Below, in pieces: positions 43,214 through 52,255 of a stretch of 64,000 bases of DNA (position 1 is its first letter; each line of letters begins with the position of its first letter). Source of the stretch: Planomicrobium stackebrandtii (lineage in GTDB: Bacteria; Bacillota; Bacilli; Bacillales_A; Planococcaceae); assembly GCF_030814955.1 (NCBI RefSeq), contig NZ_JAUSWB010000001.1, positions 62,001-126,000 on the forward strand. The letters are read 5' to 3'. The translations under genes were made by a program, and so were the position numbers. The notes beneath the pieces were generated by a model. That model was not told the origin of the DNA and did not search any database. It worked only from the letters and a program-made list of their open reading frames with translations.

Positions 43214-43315
43214 GTGCAAAAGAATGAGAAAAAAAGACATATAAGTCTTGCTCTTCTTGCAGCAATTGTTATTTTGATGATGCTTGCTGGGATTTTCGCT
43301 GCAAATGCCGTTTAA
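43214..43315 (+). CDS. Possible small membrane protein or remnant, 33 aa
   Basis: GTG 43214 opens a 33-codon frame with a basic head and one hydrophobic helix (LALLAAIVILMMLAGIFA). The frame is open further upstream (with a WQLDHYIKEEHHNYLTNII segment) but has no start codon there, so it may be the end of a truncated gene. The ribosome site for GTG is poor. Confidence 0.3.
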   Translation: MQKNEKKRHISLALLAAIVILMMLAGIFAANAV

Positions 43316-43343
43316 CTAAATCCCAAAAACAGGAGGGCGATAG

Positions 43344-43889
43344 ATGGAAAGAATTGAAACGCAATTTTTTGTGTTGTTTTCGGATGAACAAAGCCCGTAT
43401 TTTCAAGTAGATCCAGCGCTGCGAGTGGCTTTTCCTTTCCATCAGTTAAAAGGAAAGACATGTTTCCAGAGAGCTTTTACGGAATTTTTGTTTGGCGGAG
43501 ATTCACAAATCGATCTTACTTTTTTAAAGTCCTATGCCACTGGGACAAGCAAGCATTTCCATAGCTTTGAAAAACAATCCTTGCACCAAACCATCCGCAT
43601 TCAAAACTGGCGTGAGGATGTTGTATTAAAGCAGGACGATATTGTCCGATTGAGTTACGTAACGATACAAGATCTCGCCGTACGCGATGTTCTTGCCTAT
43701 ACTAAATCAATTGTGCGCGGAAAAAAATCTTCTTTTATCGCCTTTTACAATGCTCGCTATTTACTGACTGTCGATGATGATGAATGTGTCGTGATTTCCA
43801 AGACTAGAGAAGACATGAATGCTGTACAGAATTTTATCCAAGAAACCGAAGAGGAGAGATCGACATGGCGAAAGTCTATTTTGGCATGA
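43344..43889 (+). CDS. Hypothetical protein, 181 aa
   Basis: A soluble 181-residue protein. It has strand-rich segments (MERIETQFFVLFSDEQSPYF) and RGKKSSFIAFYNARYLLTVDD, and ends in a charged helix. No family is recognised. GGAGGGCG precedes the ATG. Its end overlaps the DHFR-like gene by 25 bases, suggesting co-translation. Confidence 0.7.
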   Translation: MERIETQFFVLFSDEQSPYFQVDPALRVAFPFHQLKGKTCFQRAFTEFLFGGDSQIDLTFLKSYATGTSKHFHSFEKQSLHQTIRIQNWREDVVLKQDDIVRLSYVTIQDLAVRDVLAYTKSIVRGKKSSFIAFYNARYLLTVDDDECVVISKTREDMNAVQNFIQETEEERSTWRKSILA

Positions 43890-44431
43890 TTGTTTCACTT
43901 GATGGATTTGTCAACGATCGCGATGGTAAAATCGGAACTTTGTACGAAAGCTACAAACCGCACGCCACGACTCAGGAAGCTGATGAAAATACGGGAGCCG
44001 TCGTCATGGGACGCAACAGTTTTGAGATGGCTGAAGATACGGATGGCTATGCCGACCACTATGAATTTCAAGTGCCGCTGTTTGTGTTGACGCATAATCC
44101 GCCGGTCAAACATCCGAAAGAAAACGACAAATTAACCATTACCTTTATAACGGAGGGCATCGAAGAGGCTATCCGCCAGGCGAGAATTGTGGCCAATGGC
44201 AAAGATGTTTTGGTGTTGGGCGCGAATGTCTGTCAGCAATTGCTTCGGGCTAATTTGGCAGATGAATTGCAGATTGCTTTTGCACCTGTATTGCTTGGTG
44301 AAGGGGTCCGTTTTTTTGAGCACCTGGAAGAACATGAAATTCACTTGGAAAAAAGCAGGGTGTTTGAAACCGACAAACAAGTGGAAGTTTGGTATAAAAT
44401 CTTGCAGCAAAAAAAGCTGGCTACCTTTTAG
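43865..44431 (+). CDS. Dihydrofolate reductase family (RibD-C-like) protein
   Basis: 188 residues. The opening VYFGMIVSLDGFVNDRDG and VVMGRNSFEMAED, the LFVLTHNPP segment and the later VLGANVCQQLLRANLADEL are typical of the DHFR-like/RibD C-terminal fold (NADPH-binding). Such bacterial proteins are usually oxidoreductases of unknown substrate. GAGGAGAG lies upstream inside the preceding ORF. Confidence 0.9.
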   Translation: MAKVYFGMIVSLDGFVNDRDGKIGTLYESYKPHATTQEADENTGAVVMGRNSFEMAEDTDGYADHYEFQVPLFVLTHNPPVKHPKENDKLTITFITEGIEEAIRQARIVANGKDVLVLGANVCQQLLRANLADELQIAFAPVLLGEGVRFFEHLEEHEIHLEKSRVFETDKQVEVWYKILQQKKLATF

Positions 44432-44500
44432 ATTCATCAATCGCGAATAATACTATTCACTCGAATGCCAGTTTCTCCAAAAGAATGGATGTGATGCAGC

Positions 44501-46232
44501 ATGCGGAAAAAGTCAGCGATTTCAGCGTTTATCTGGTTTCGCGGTGACATTCCGCGAGAACAGGAACTGGCTTATTGGCGTAGTTCCTTTGCAAAAAGCA
44601 GCGAGAACTAGAGGAGTTGCGGAATACCGCCAGCATCATTTTGAATTAGACCATCCTGGACAATGGCCGCCAATTGCCGGAATCGATACCGTTATTCGTC
44701 CCCACCAGCGAATGGATGGCGTAGAAGAAGTTGTTTTGGAGACAGGTGCCGTTAAGCAGCAACGAAAGCTGATCGAATCAGCGGGAGCATTCAAGAAAAT
44801 CGAGCTACACGTGACGGATTTAAAAAATCGCAGAAGTCTGAATCATTCATCGCCAAGTCCAAAAAGAAACTACCAGGAAATTGTGTTGATTCGACGGAAG
44901 CCTTTTATCCGCCCTCAAGACTTCCATGCTTTTATTTCACGGATCCTGTTTCCGGCACTTGCCAAAGCTCCGGGCATTTCAGATGTACACTATCATCTAT
45001 TAGAGTCTGCACAGCGTCGCAAAAACCAGTCAAGTTACCAGGCCATGCTGATACTCGGGGCCGCGGATGCTCTTGCGTTGAAACAGGCACTGGCTGCAGA
45101 GGATTTTTGGATAACAGCATCTGCACAGCAAGTCCATTGCGAAGCAATACACACCTATCCCGTTGCAGCTAGTTATCTTTTCACAAAGAATGGCAGGCCC
45201 ACGTTGCCGCAAATTAAACCGGAACGCAAGCCGCGTTTGGATCCAGTCCGCCGTAAATTGCCGCCTGCACCGCCACGCGCCAGACGAAAATTCGGCCAAT
45301 CGCCATTCCCGTCAGCACAGCGAATCCCGCTCAGTGGGTACGGACCTGAAGATGTGGTTGCGGATAATCGGGGCCGATTGCTGTGCGGTGTAGCGGACGG
45401 ACGCATTTTGCGCATTGATCCGGAGCGGCGTGTGGAAGAAACCATCTGCCATACCGGTGGCCGCCCGTTAGGTCTTGAATTTTTGCCGAATGGGCAGTTA
45501 TTGGTATGCGACGCTCATAAAGGACTGCTTCAATTGAACACCGAGACAGGAGTCGTGGAGGCGCTCGTACAGTACGTGGACGGGGTCCCGCTCCGTTTTT
45601 GTTCGAATGCCGCTGCAGCCAAAGATGGAACCATCTGGTTTACTGAGTCTACCAACCGCTACGACTTTGAACAGTATACGGGTGCTATGCTCGAACACCG
45701 GTCGTCCGGGCGCCTATTTAAACGAAGCCGAGACGGACAAGTGGAAGTGGTTCTTACAGGACTGCATTTTGCTAACGGACTGACACTTTCAAACGATGAA
45801 CAGGCTGTTATTTTCTCTGAAACGGACGGCTACCGGATTTCGCGGTTTTGGATCGATGGACCCCGAGCCGGAACCCTTGAGGTCTTGGTGAAAAACTTGC
45901 CGGGGTTTCCGGATAACCTATCCCGCATGCAAAACGGCAAGTTCTGGGTGGCGATGGTGACAAACCGCAATTCGATGCTCGACCGGCTCGGCTCCATGCC
46001 AGGCCTGCTCCGCAAAGGGCTGTGGCGAATTCCCGAGCGCTGGCAACCGAAAGGATTTGAAACAGCCTGGGCGATGCAGTTTGATGAACAAGGAAACTGC
46101 CTGTGGGATCTGCAGCATTCGGCGATTGGCTACCACGGCGTGACTGGTGTTGCCGATTCGGACGGCAAGCTGTATTTGGCCAGTACGGAAGAGGGTGCAT
46201 TGCTGATGCTCCACTTAAACCAGTCGAATTAA
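44501..46232 (+). pseudogene. EthD-like/SMP-30-type beta-propeller protein, frameshifted
   Basis: The first frame from ATG 44501 reads SAISAFIWFRGDIPREQELA then stops at 44609. The frame open from 44544 continues to 46232. Removing one A from the run at 44593-44597 joins them as SFAKAARTRGVAEY, about 576 residues. The N-terminal 200 residues look like two EthD/dabb-like barrels (LIRRKPFIRPQDFHAFISRI), and the C-terminal 350 form a strictosidine-synthase/SMP-30-like six-bladed propeller (PEDVVADNRGRLLCG, ANGLTLSNDEQAVIFSE). A lactonase or hydrolase role is possible. Confidence 0.72.
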
Positions 46233-46363
46233 AATTCATATGACTAAAAAATGGTTTGTTTCAGAAATGAAATCGACCATTTTTCCCGATAGCGTTACAC
46301 CTTTCACTGAAATATTGTATAGTTAGTAAGGATTTATTTAGAAGTGAAAGGTGTTTTCTTATT

Positions 46364-47578
46364 ATGTTGCAGAACCCCAAAGGAAAAAAACGGCTCGGTT
46401 TGGCCTTGATCCTCAGCATGCTGGGGGTGTTGGCGCCGCTGAACATCGATATGTATTTGCCGGCTTTTCCAGCAATCGCAGACGAGTTGGATGCGCATGT
46501 GTCGCTCGTCCAGCTGAGCTTGACGGCTTGCCTGATCGGCCTCGCTGCCGGCCAAATTGTGGTAGGGTCTTTCAGTGATGCCGTCGGTCGGCGCAAACCG
46601 TTGATTGTCTCCGTCATTTTGTTTGCGCTGGCTTCGGTCCTTTGTGCCGTTGCCCCGAATATCGAAACGCTGATTGCCGCCCGGTTTCTTCAGGGCTTTA
46701 CCGCATCAGGCGGTGTCGTGATTTCCAGAGCAATCGTCAGTGATGTTTTTACGGGACGTGAAATGACTAAATTCTTTGCCTTGCTGATGGTCATCAACGC
46801 AGTGGCTCCAATGGCCGCTCCGATTGCAGGCGGCGGCATCCTGGCTTTACCGTTTGCGGGCTGGGAAACGATATTTTATTTTCTCGGCTTACTTGGATTG
46901 ATTATGGTGGTGGTCGTCATGTTCCGGCTGCCGGAAACTTTGCCGCCGGAAAACCGTGTACCAAGCTCCATCGGACATTCCCTCCGAACGATGGGAAGCT
47001 TGTTTAAGGCACGTCCCTTTATCGGCTACGCGCTTGTAGTTGGGCTGATCCATGGCGGCAGTTTTGCCTATGTCGCCGGCACACCTTTTGTCTACCAGGA
47101 AATTTACGGCGTGTCGCCGCAAACTTTCAGCGTGCTGTTTGGCATCAACGGCCTGGCAATGATTCTCGGCAGCTTTATCATCGGCAAGTTCGGCGGCATT
47201 GTTTCCGAACACCGCCTGCTTCAGGGAGCGGTAATTGTAGCCGCCAGTGCGACATCCGTGTTGTTGGTTCTGACAATCATCCAAGGGCCGCTGGCATCTC
47301 TCGTCACATCGATTTTCATCTATATGATCGCCATTGGCATGATTTTCACCAGTTCCTTTACGCTGGCGATGCGCGGCCAGGGCCACCGCGCAGGCAGTGC
47401 CAGTGCGGTAGTCGGCATGCTGCCACTGGTCATTGGTGCACTGGTGTCACCGCTAGTCGGCATTAACGAAACGTCGGCAGTTCCAATGGGAGCCATCCTG
47501 TTCGGCACATCCGTCCTCGGCATGTTAGCCTTTTTCGGGTTAACCGGACACAAGCAAAAAATCACGATGACTAAATGA
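46364..47578 (+). CDS. Bcr/CflA family multidrug exporter (MFS)
   Basis: 404 residues with 12 predicted helices. The hallmark PLNIDMYLPAFPAIADELDA, the loop SDAVGRRKPL and RFLQGFTASGGVVISRAIVSD are those of Bcr/CflA drug:H+ antiporters. It should export small toxic compounds. AAAGGTG precedes the ATG by about 12 bases. It is followed by a terminator and then the Mn riboswitch unit. Confidence 0.93.
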   Translation: MLQNPKGKKRLGLALILSMLGVLAPLNIDMYLPAFPAIADELDAHVSLVQLSLTACLIGLAAGQIVVGSFSDAVGRRKPLIVSVILFALASVLCAVAPNIETLIAARFLQGFTASGGVVISRAIVSDVFTGREMTKFFALLMVINAVAPMAAPIAGGGILALPFAGWETIFYFLGLLGLIMVVVVMFRLPETLPPENRVPSSIGHSLRTMGSLFKARPFIGYALVVGLIHGGSFAYVAGTPFVYQEIYGVSPQTFSVLFGINGLAMILGSFIIGKFGGIVSEHRLLQGAVIVAASATSVLLVLTIIQGPLASLVTSIFIYMIAIGMIFTSSFTLAMRGQGHRAGSASAVVGMLPLVIGALVSPLVGINETSAVPMGAILFGTSVLGMLAFFGLTGHKQKITMTK

Positions 47579-47616
47579 ATGGAGTTATTCAGAAGATTAC
47601 AGTATGGAATTTTTCA

Positions 47617-47657
47617 GAAACAGGAGCAGAAAGAGCAATCTTTCGCTTCTGTTTTTT
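47617..47657 (+). terminator. Terminator after the Bcr/CflA gene
   Basis: AACAG/CTGTT (47619-47623 with 47649-47653) and GAAAGA/TCTTTC form an imperfect stem, and T runs follow. Confidence 0.72.
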
Positions 47658-47811
47658 GATTTTTTCATTTTGAAAATAAATACCTTTTCCTGTTTAATTG
47701 GAATCGGAATGGTGGTATAAACTACTAAAGATACCTTTGGATAAAGAAAATTTTTCAGCCCGTGATGTAAGATGCAGCTGTCTGGAACTGCGCAAACTGA
47801 ATGGATTGCCC

Positions 47812-47935
47812 CTCAGCCAAGGGGGAGTAGCTGGAGGATTACCTTTTTCACAATCGTCAGGACATGATGATGCGTCATCATCGGTTGTGATGGCATGGAA
47901 CATGCTCAGCGAGACCTTTGCCTAGTAGTTAGGCA
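47812..47935 (+). promoter_or_regulatory. yybP-ykoY manganese riboswitch
   Basis: The leader has the class consensus: GGGGGAGTAGC at 47821-47831, the conserved ATGATGATGCGTCATCATCGG element at about 47863-47883, and the closing CGAGACCTTTGCC at 47910-47922. The gene behind is a TerC/YkoY-type exporter, the usual target of this Mn2+-sensing riboswitch. Manganese binding would stabilise the aptamer and allow read-through. Confidence 0.92.
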
Positions 47936-47947
47936 TGGGTCTTTTTT
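47912..47947 (+). terminator. Riboswitch expression-platform terminator
   Basis: AGACC (47912-47916) pairs with GGTCT (47938-47942) and GCCTA (47920-47924) with TAGGC (47930-47934). Six T follow. Its 5' side overlaps the aptamer's closing strand. Confidence 0.85.
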
Positions 47948-47975
47948 GGTTGATGCGAAAAGGAGGAGACAGGCA

Positions 47976-48728
47976 ATGGAAGTTCTGGTTCTGCAATATG
48001 CATGGATTTTGTTGGTGCTGATCGGCCTGGAAGGCCTGCTTGCAGCGGATAATGCCGTGGTGATGGCCGTCATGGTCAAGCACTTGCCGAAGCCGCAGCA
48101 GAAAAAGGCGTTGTTTTACGGATTGTCGGTAGCGTTCCTGTTCCGGTTTTTGGCTCTATTTGCGATTACGCTGCTGGTCAACATTTGGCAAATCCAAGCC
48201 CTTGGTGCAGCATATCTGTTGTTTATCGCGGCCAAGCATCTGTTTGACCAGAAAAAGCATCAAAACCACCCGCTCGACAAACACCGTGGGCATTCGGGAT
48301 TCTGGATGACTGTATTAAAAATTGAAGTGGCCGATATCGCTTTTGCGGTGGATTCTATGCTCGCAGCCGTGGCATTGGCACTGACGCTGCCACACTGGGG
48401 AACGTTTACCATCGGCGGCATCAACGGCGGGCAATTTTCCGTGATGATTGCCGGCGGATTGATCGGGGTTGTCTTGATGCGCTTTGCGGCCCATAAGTTT
48501 GTCCGTTTGCTGGAACGCTATCCGCAGCTTGAAACCGCGGCATTTATTGTCGTGGGCTGGGTCGGGGTGAAGTTAGCCGTCTTGACTTTGTCCCACGAAA
48601 AAATTGCCGTGCTGCCGCATGACTTTCCGCATTCGTTGCTGTGGACGGTGTTCTTTTGGTCAGTGATGATTGGCATTGTCGCTGCAGGTGCCTTAATGAG
48701 CGTGAAGCAAAATGAGAGGGACGGCTAG
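47976..48728 (+). CDS. TerC family manganese exporter (YkoY-like)
   Basis: A 250-residue integral membrane protein with about seven helices. The metal-binding acidic motifs are LEGLLAADNAVVMAVMVKHL and KIEVADIAFAVDSMLAAV, the TerC family signatures. B. subtilis YkoY/MeeY and its homologues export Mn2+ and load Mn onto secreted proteins. AAAAGGAGGAG sits before ATG 47976. It is controlled by the riboswitch immediately upstream. Confidence 0.93.
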   Translation: MEVLVLQYAWILLVLIGLEGLLAADNAVVMAVMVKHLPKPQQKKALFYGLSVAFLFRFLALFAITLLVNIWQIQALGAAYLLFIAAKHLFDQKKHQNHPLDKHRGHSGFWMTVLKIEVADIAFAVDSMLAAVALALTLPHWGTFTIGGINGGQFSVMIAGGLIGVVLMRFAAHKFVRLLERYPQLETAAFIVVGWVGVKLAVLTLSHEKIAVLPHDFPHSLLWTVFFWSVMIGIVAAGALMSVKQNERDG

Positions 48729-48809
48729 CGCAAAGGTGTTGTCCCGCTCTAGCTCCTGCGTGATAAACTGATGGCAACACCATCCAATGTTTGGAAAGGG
48801 GCAAATCGT

Positions 48810-50174
48810 ATGAAAGGCATGGGAATTTTTCGCGCATTGCGCACGACCCATCGTTCACGGACCATGACCCGGCAGCAAGTACAGGTACTGCAGCAAGAGC
48901 GCCTCGCACAGTTAGTCCAGCATGCCCAAAAACACAGTCCTTATTTTGAAAAGCGGTTAGGGCAGCTGAATGGACCGGTGCACTTAGAAGACTTGCCGGT
49001 CACTCAAAAGCATGAGCTGATGAACCATTTTGATGACTGGGTTACCGATCAGTCCGTCACAAAGCGAGACATTGAGCAGTTTATGGAAAACACCGACAAC
49101 ATCGGGCGGAAGTTGAATGGCCGCTACCTGGTCAACACGACTTCGGGCTCTACGGGGCATCCGGCGATTGTGCTGTATGACAAGACCACCATGAATGTCG
49201 TATCGGCCATTGCCACATTGCGGGGTGTAGCCAGACGCCAAGATTTGCTGGCTTTCTTGAAAAACGGCAAACGCACGGCCGGCTTGTTTGTGGATGGCGG
49301 CTTTTACCTCAGCAATGGTACGGTGCGCTGGAATCAGCTGCGCATGCCGTGGAGAAAAAATCAGATCATTGTCGATGTGCGGCAGGGCACCTCCGCCATC
49401 GTCCAAAAATTGAACGATTTTCAGCCAGCGCTGCTTGGCGGCTACCCAACCGCATTGGAACTGCTGCTGCCGGAACAACAGAGCGGCAAGCTGCAGATTG
49501 CACCGGTGCTGATCATGGCCGGCGGAGAACATTTGGGTGCAGAACTGCGCATGCGGCTTCAGGAAACGTTCGGCTGCACTGTGCAATCGACATATGCCTG
49601 CACTGAAGCCGGAATCATTGCCTGTGAATGCGGGGAAGGGCGCTATCACCTCAACGAAGACTGGCTCATCGTTGAAGCCGTCGACTTTGAATTCCAGCCA
49701 ATCGCAGACGGGTTGGCTGCAGAACAGCTGCTGATCACCAATTTGTTCAATTACACACAGCCGTTTATCCGCTATGTGGTGACGGACCGTGCGACGATCT
49801 ATGCCGATCCGTGCCCGTGCGGCAGAACGACGCGGTGGATCGAACTGGAAGGACGGACGGATGACATCCTGCATTTTGCGGACAACGTTAAAGTTTCTCC
49901 GCTGTCATTCCAGTCCATGATTGCCGAAAGTGCCCCGATTGAACGGTTCCAGCTGATTCAGCATAGCGAAAATAAACTGGAGCTGCGCCTGGAGGCACAA
50001 GACCGGGAAGCTGCCTTTACAGCCGCAGAAGGGATGCTGCAGTCGTTTTTCCGTGACCACAGCCTGCAGGTCGATATTTTCCTATCTGACAAGATGCCAC
50101 AAGCCCATCCAAAGAGCGGGAAGTTTAAACACATTTACGCAAACACGGACTACCTGCCGGAAAAGATCACGTAA
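48810..50174 (+). CDS. Phenylacetate-CoA ligase family (PaaK-like) protein
   Basis: About 454 residues of the ANL superfamily. The nucleotide loop is TTSGSTGHPAIVLYD, then a GGYPTALELLLP segment, STYACTEAGIIACE, and the zinc-like CPCGRTTRWIELEGRTDDI motif typical of PaaK-like/coenzyme F390 synthetase-type proteins. The acid substrate is unknown. AAAGGGGC precedes ATG 48810; the frame is open earlier. It follows the exporter gene by 81 bases. Confidence 0.9.
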   Translation: MKGMGIFRALRTTHRSRTMTRQQVQVLQQERLAQLVQHAQKHSPYFEKRLGQLNGPVHLEDLPVTQKHELMNHFDDWVTDQSVTKRDIEQFMENTDNIGRKLNGRYLVNTTSGSTGHPAIVLYDKTTMNVVSAIATLRGVARRQDLLAFLKNGKRTAGLFVDGGFYLSNGTVRWNQLRMPWRKNQIIVDVRQGTSAIVQKLNDFQPALLGGYPTALELLLPEQQSGKLQIAPVLIMAGGEHLGAELRMRLQETFGCTVQSTYACTEAGIIACECGEGRYHLNEDWLIVEAVDFEFQPIADGLAAEQLLITNLFNYTQPFIRYVVTDRATIYADPCPCGRTTRWIELEGRTDDILHFADNVKVSPLSFQSMIAESAPIERFQLIQHSENKLELRLEAQDREAAFTAAEGMLQSFFRDHSLQVDIFLSDKMPQAHPKSGKFKHIYANTDYLPEKIT

Positions 50175-50210
50175 AGAATGCTGACCTATTGCAAATGGGG
50201 AGGGATGCAC

Positions 50211-50477
50211 ATGAAAAAGTTCTTTGGTTCCTTGCTTGGCGGGTTTATCATCGGGCTGCTGCTGGCATATTGGTGGATCGGCTACGACAGCATCCTTTAC
50301 AGTCAGTTTAACGTGGCCGGAGAGGACGAAGTCATGGTCTGTGAAATGGATTTTGACTTTGTATTTTACGCTACACTTTTAGCAGCAGCAGCAGCTGCTA
50401 TGTATGCCATCTGGAGTTGGATAGAACGAAAGCGGGAAGAGGCGTCTTACCGCGACTATAGAAACCGCCCCAAGTAA
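50211..50477 (+). CDS. Two-helix membrane protein, 88 aa
   Basis: GGGGAGGG at about 50196-50203 precedes ATG 50211; the frame is open from 50178. There is a Gly-rich first helix (SLLGGFIIGLLLAYWW), a short acidic extracytoplasmic loop, a second helix (FYATLLAAAAAAMYAIW) and a basic cytoplasmic tail. No family is recognised. The stop is followed by a strong terminator. Confidence 0.7.
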   Translation: MKKFFGSLLGGFIIGLLLAYWWIGYDSILYSQFNVAGEDEVMVCEMDFDFVFYATLLAAAAAAMYAIWSWIERKREEASYRDYRNRPK

Positions 50478-50514
50478 AAAAAGAGCTCCGTTAACAAACC
50501 GGAGCTCTTTTTTT
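50476..50514 (+). terminator. Terminator
   Basis: AAAAAGAGCTCCG (ending at 50490) pairs with CGGAGCTCTTTTT starting at 50500; a T run follows. It overlaps the last bases of the two-helix protein gene. Confidence 0.9.
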
Positions 50515-50601
50515 CATGGCTGTACGTTTAACTCCGGCGAGCGGGAGGTATGAGCTAGAGATAAGGCTTGTACGAAACCTTAGAAAGCGGGGGATGTCCA
50601 G

Positions 50602-52203
50602 ATGTTTGAACAGACAGCAGGAAGCCATGTCGTCGAATTGCTGAAAGCGTGGAACGTTGATCATATTTACGGAATGCCGGGAGACTCCATTAACGAATTA
50701 ATGGAAGAGCTGCGAAAAGAAGAGCAGATCCGGTTTATCCAAATTCGCCATGAAGAAATAGGAGCACTAGCGGCGTCTGCCTATTCCAAACTGACCGGCA
50801 AGATTGGGGTTTGCTTGTCTATTGCAGGTCCCGGAGCGGTTCATCTGCAGAACGGCTTGTATGACGCCAAAAAAGACAAAACACCGATGCTCGCCATTAT
50901 CGGCCAGGTCAGCAGCGATTTGGTCGGCACCGACAGTTTCCAGGAACTGAAAATGGAGTCGCTGTTTGAGGAAGCGACGGTCTACAACCGGCGGGTCCAA
51001 AAGGCGGAACAGCTGCCGGACATGCTCAATCAGGCAATTCGGACAGCGTATGCCGAATCCGGTCCAGCGGTACTAATTGTCTCCGATGATCTATTCGGGA
51101 CCAAAATTAAGCGGGACAAAGCATTGACTTCACCTGCTTACGCCAAACCGAACATCCGGGCAGGAGAAGATGACTTGCAGTCGGCGTTAAAACTGCTGCA
51201 GGCTGCGAAAAAACCGGTGATTTTAGCCGGCAAAGGGGCGGCTGGCGGAACGGCACAAGTGCTGGCATTTGCCGAAAAACTGAAAGCGCCGCTGATCGCT
51301 TCCTTCCCGGCGAAAGGACTGATTCCCGATGACCACCCGCACAACCTCGGACAATTGGGCCAGCTCGGCACCGATCCTGCAGAACAAGCGATGAAAGAAA
51401 CGGATCTGTTGATCTTGGCAGGGACGGCATTTCCCTACCGCGACTATTTGCCTGACGACGTGCCGGCTATTCAAATTGATGTCGACCCGAAAGCAATCGG
51501 CAAGTATTACCCGGTCTTGGTCGGCCTGGTCGGTGAACTGGCGCCAGCTGCAGCATGGCTGACCGCCAATTTAGGCGACAAGGAAGATACTTTCCTGTTG
51601 AAGTATCAGGAGAAGCGCAAAGAGTGGCACGACACGCTGCAAAGTGACATGACCAAAGAAACCGAACGTCTGCAGCCGCAGCACGTCATCGCCGAAGTGC
51701 AGACCATTTTGGAGCGTGATGCGGTCGTGTCACTCGATGTCGGCAGTGTGACCTTGTGGGCGGCGCGTTACCTGCAGCTGACTCAGCAGCAGCTTGTCGT
51801 GTCGGCATGGCTTGGCACGATGGGCTGCGGTTTGCCAGGTGCCATTGCCGGGAAACTGGCATATCCGGACAAACAGGTTGTGTCGCTGCTCGGCGACGGC
51901 GGCTTTTCCATGGGTATGCAGGATTATGTCACGGCCGTCAAATACGACTTGCCGATGATCCTGGTGGTGTTCAATAACCAAAAAATCCAGCTCATTGAAC
52001 ACGAGCAGGAGGAAATGGGCCACAAAGCAACCGAAACCGAGCTGGCCAATATTGACTTTGCAGCGTTTGCGCATGCCTGCGGCGGAGAAGGCTATACTGC
52101 GAAAACCCGCAGCGAGCTGAGAGACGTGCTGGCAAAAGCCAAAGTCAGCCGGAAACCGGTGGTCATTGATGCTTATGTGGAAGACAGTGCACCACCTTCT
52201 TAA
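50602..52203 (+). CDS. Thiamine-diphosphate-dependent pyruvate oxidase-like enzyme
   Basis: 533 residues of the pyruvate oxidase/acetolactate synthase superfamily. The catalytic Glu is in QIRHEEIGALAAS, the FAD-domain contains GKGAAGGTAQV, and the thiamine-diphosphate motif GDG-x(24-27)-NN is GDGGFSMGMQDYVT...VFNNQKI. It is close in layout to B. subtilis YdaP and E. coli PoxB. It should decarboxylate pyruvate to acetate or acetyl phosphate, passing electrons to O2 or quinone. GCGGGGGA precedes the ATG. A terminator follows. Confidence 0.93.
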   Translation: MFEQTAGSHVVELLKAWNVDHIYGMPGDSINELMEELRKEEQIRFIQIRHEEIGALAASAYSKLTGKIGVCLSIAGPGAVHLQNGLYDAKKDKTPMLAIIGQVSSDLVGTDSFQELKMESLFEEATVYNRRVQKAEQLPDMLNQAIRTAYAESGPAVLIVSDDLFGTKIKRDKALTSPAYAKPNIRAGEDDLQSALKLLQAAKKPVILAGKGAAGGTAQVLAFAEKLKAPLIASFPAKGLIPDDHPHNLGQLGQLGTDPAEQAMKETDLLILAGTAFPYRDYLPDDVPAIQIDVDPKAIGKYYPVLVGLVGELAPAAAWLTANLGDKEDTFLLKYQEKRKEWHDTLQSDMTKETERLQPQHVIAEVQTILERDAVVSLDVGSVTLWAARYLQLTQQQLVVSAWLGTMGCGLPGAIAGKLAYPDKQVVSLLGDGGFSMGMQDYVTAVKYDLPMILVVFNNQKIQLIEHEQEEMGHKATETELANIDFAAFAHACGGEGYTAKTRSELRDVLAKAKVSRKPVVIDAYVEDSAPPS

Positions 52204-52212
52204 TAAAAAATG

Positions 52213-52248
52213 AAAAAAGTCGACCGGAAAAATTCGGTCGACTTTTTT
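52213..52248. terminator. Bidirectional terminator
   Basis: AAAAAAGTCGACCG (52213-52226) pairs with CGGTCGACTTTTTT (52235-52248). It sits between the oxidase and the convergent GGDEF-EAL gene. Confidence 0.9.
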
Positions 52249-52255
52249 ATGTGGG

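Noticed and set aside
46889..47386. Minus-strand open frame of 165 codons inside the Bcr/CflA gene
   Set aside because: It is antisense to an obvious transporter and encodes a low-complexity polar sequence.
48984..49874. A 296-codon open frame on the minus strand opposite the PaaK-like gene
   Set aside because: It is a shadow of a well-supported coding gene with clear adenylating-enzyme motifs, has no family signature of its own and no ribosome binding site.
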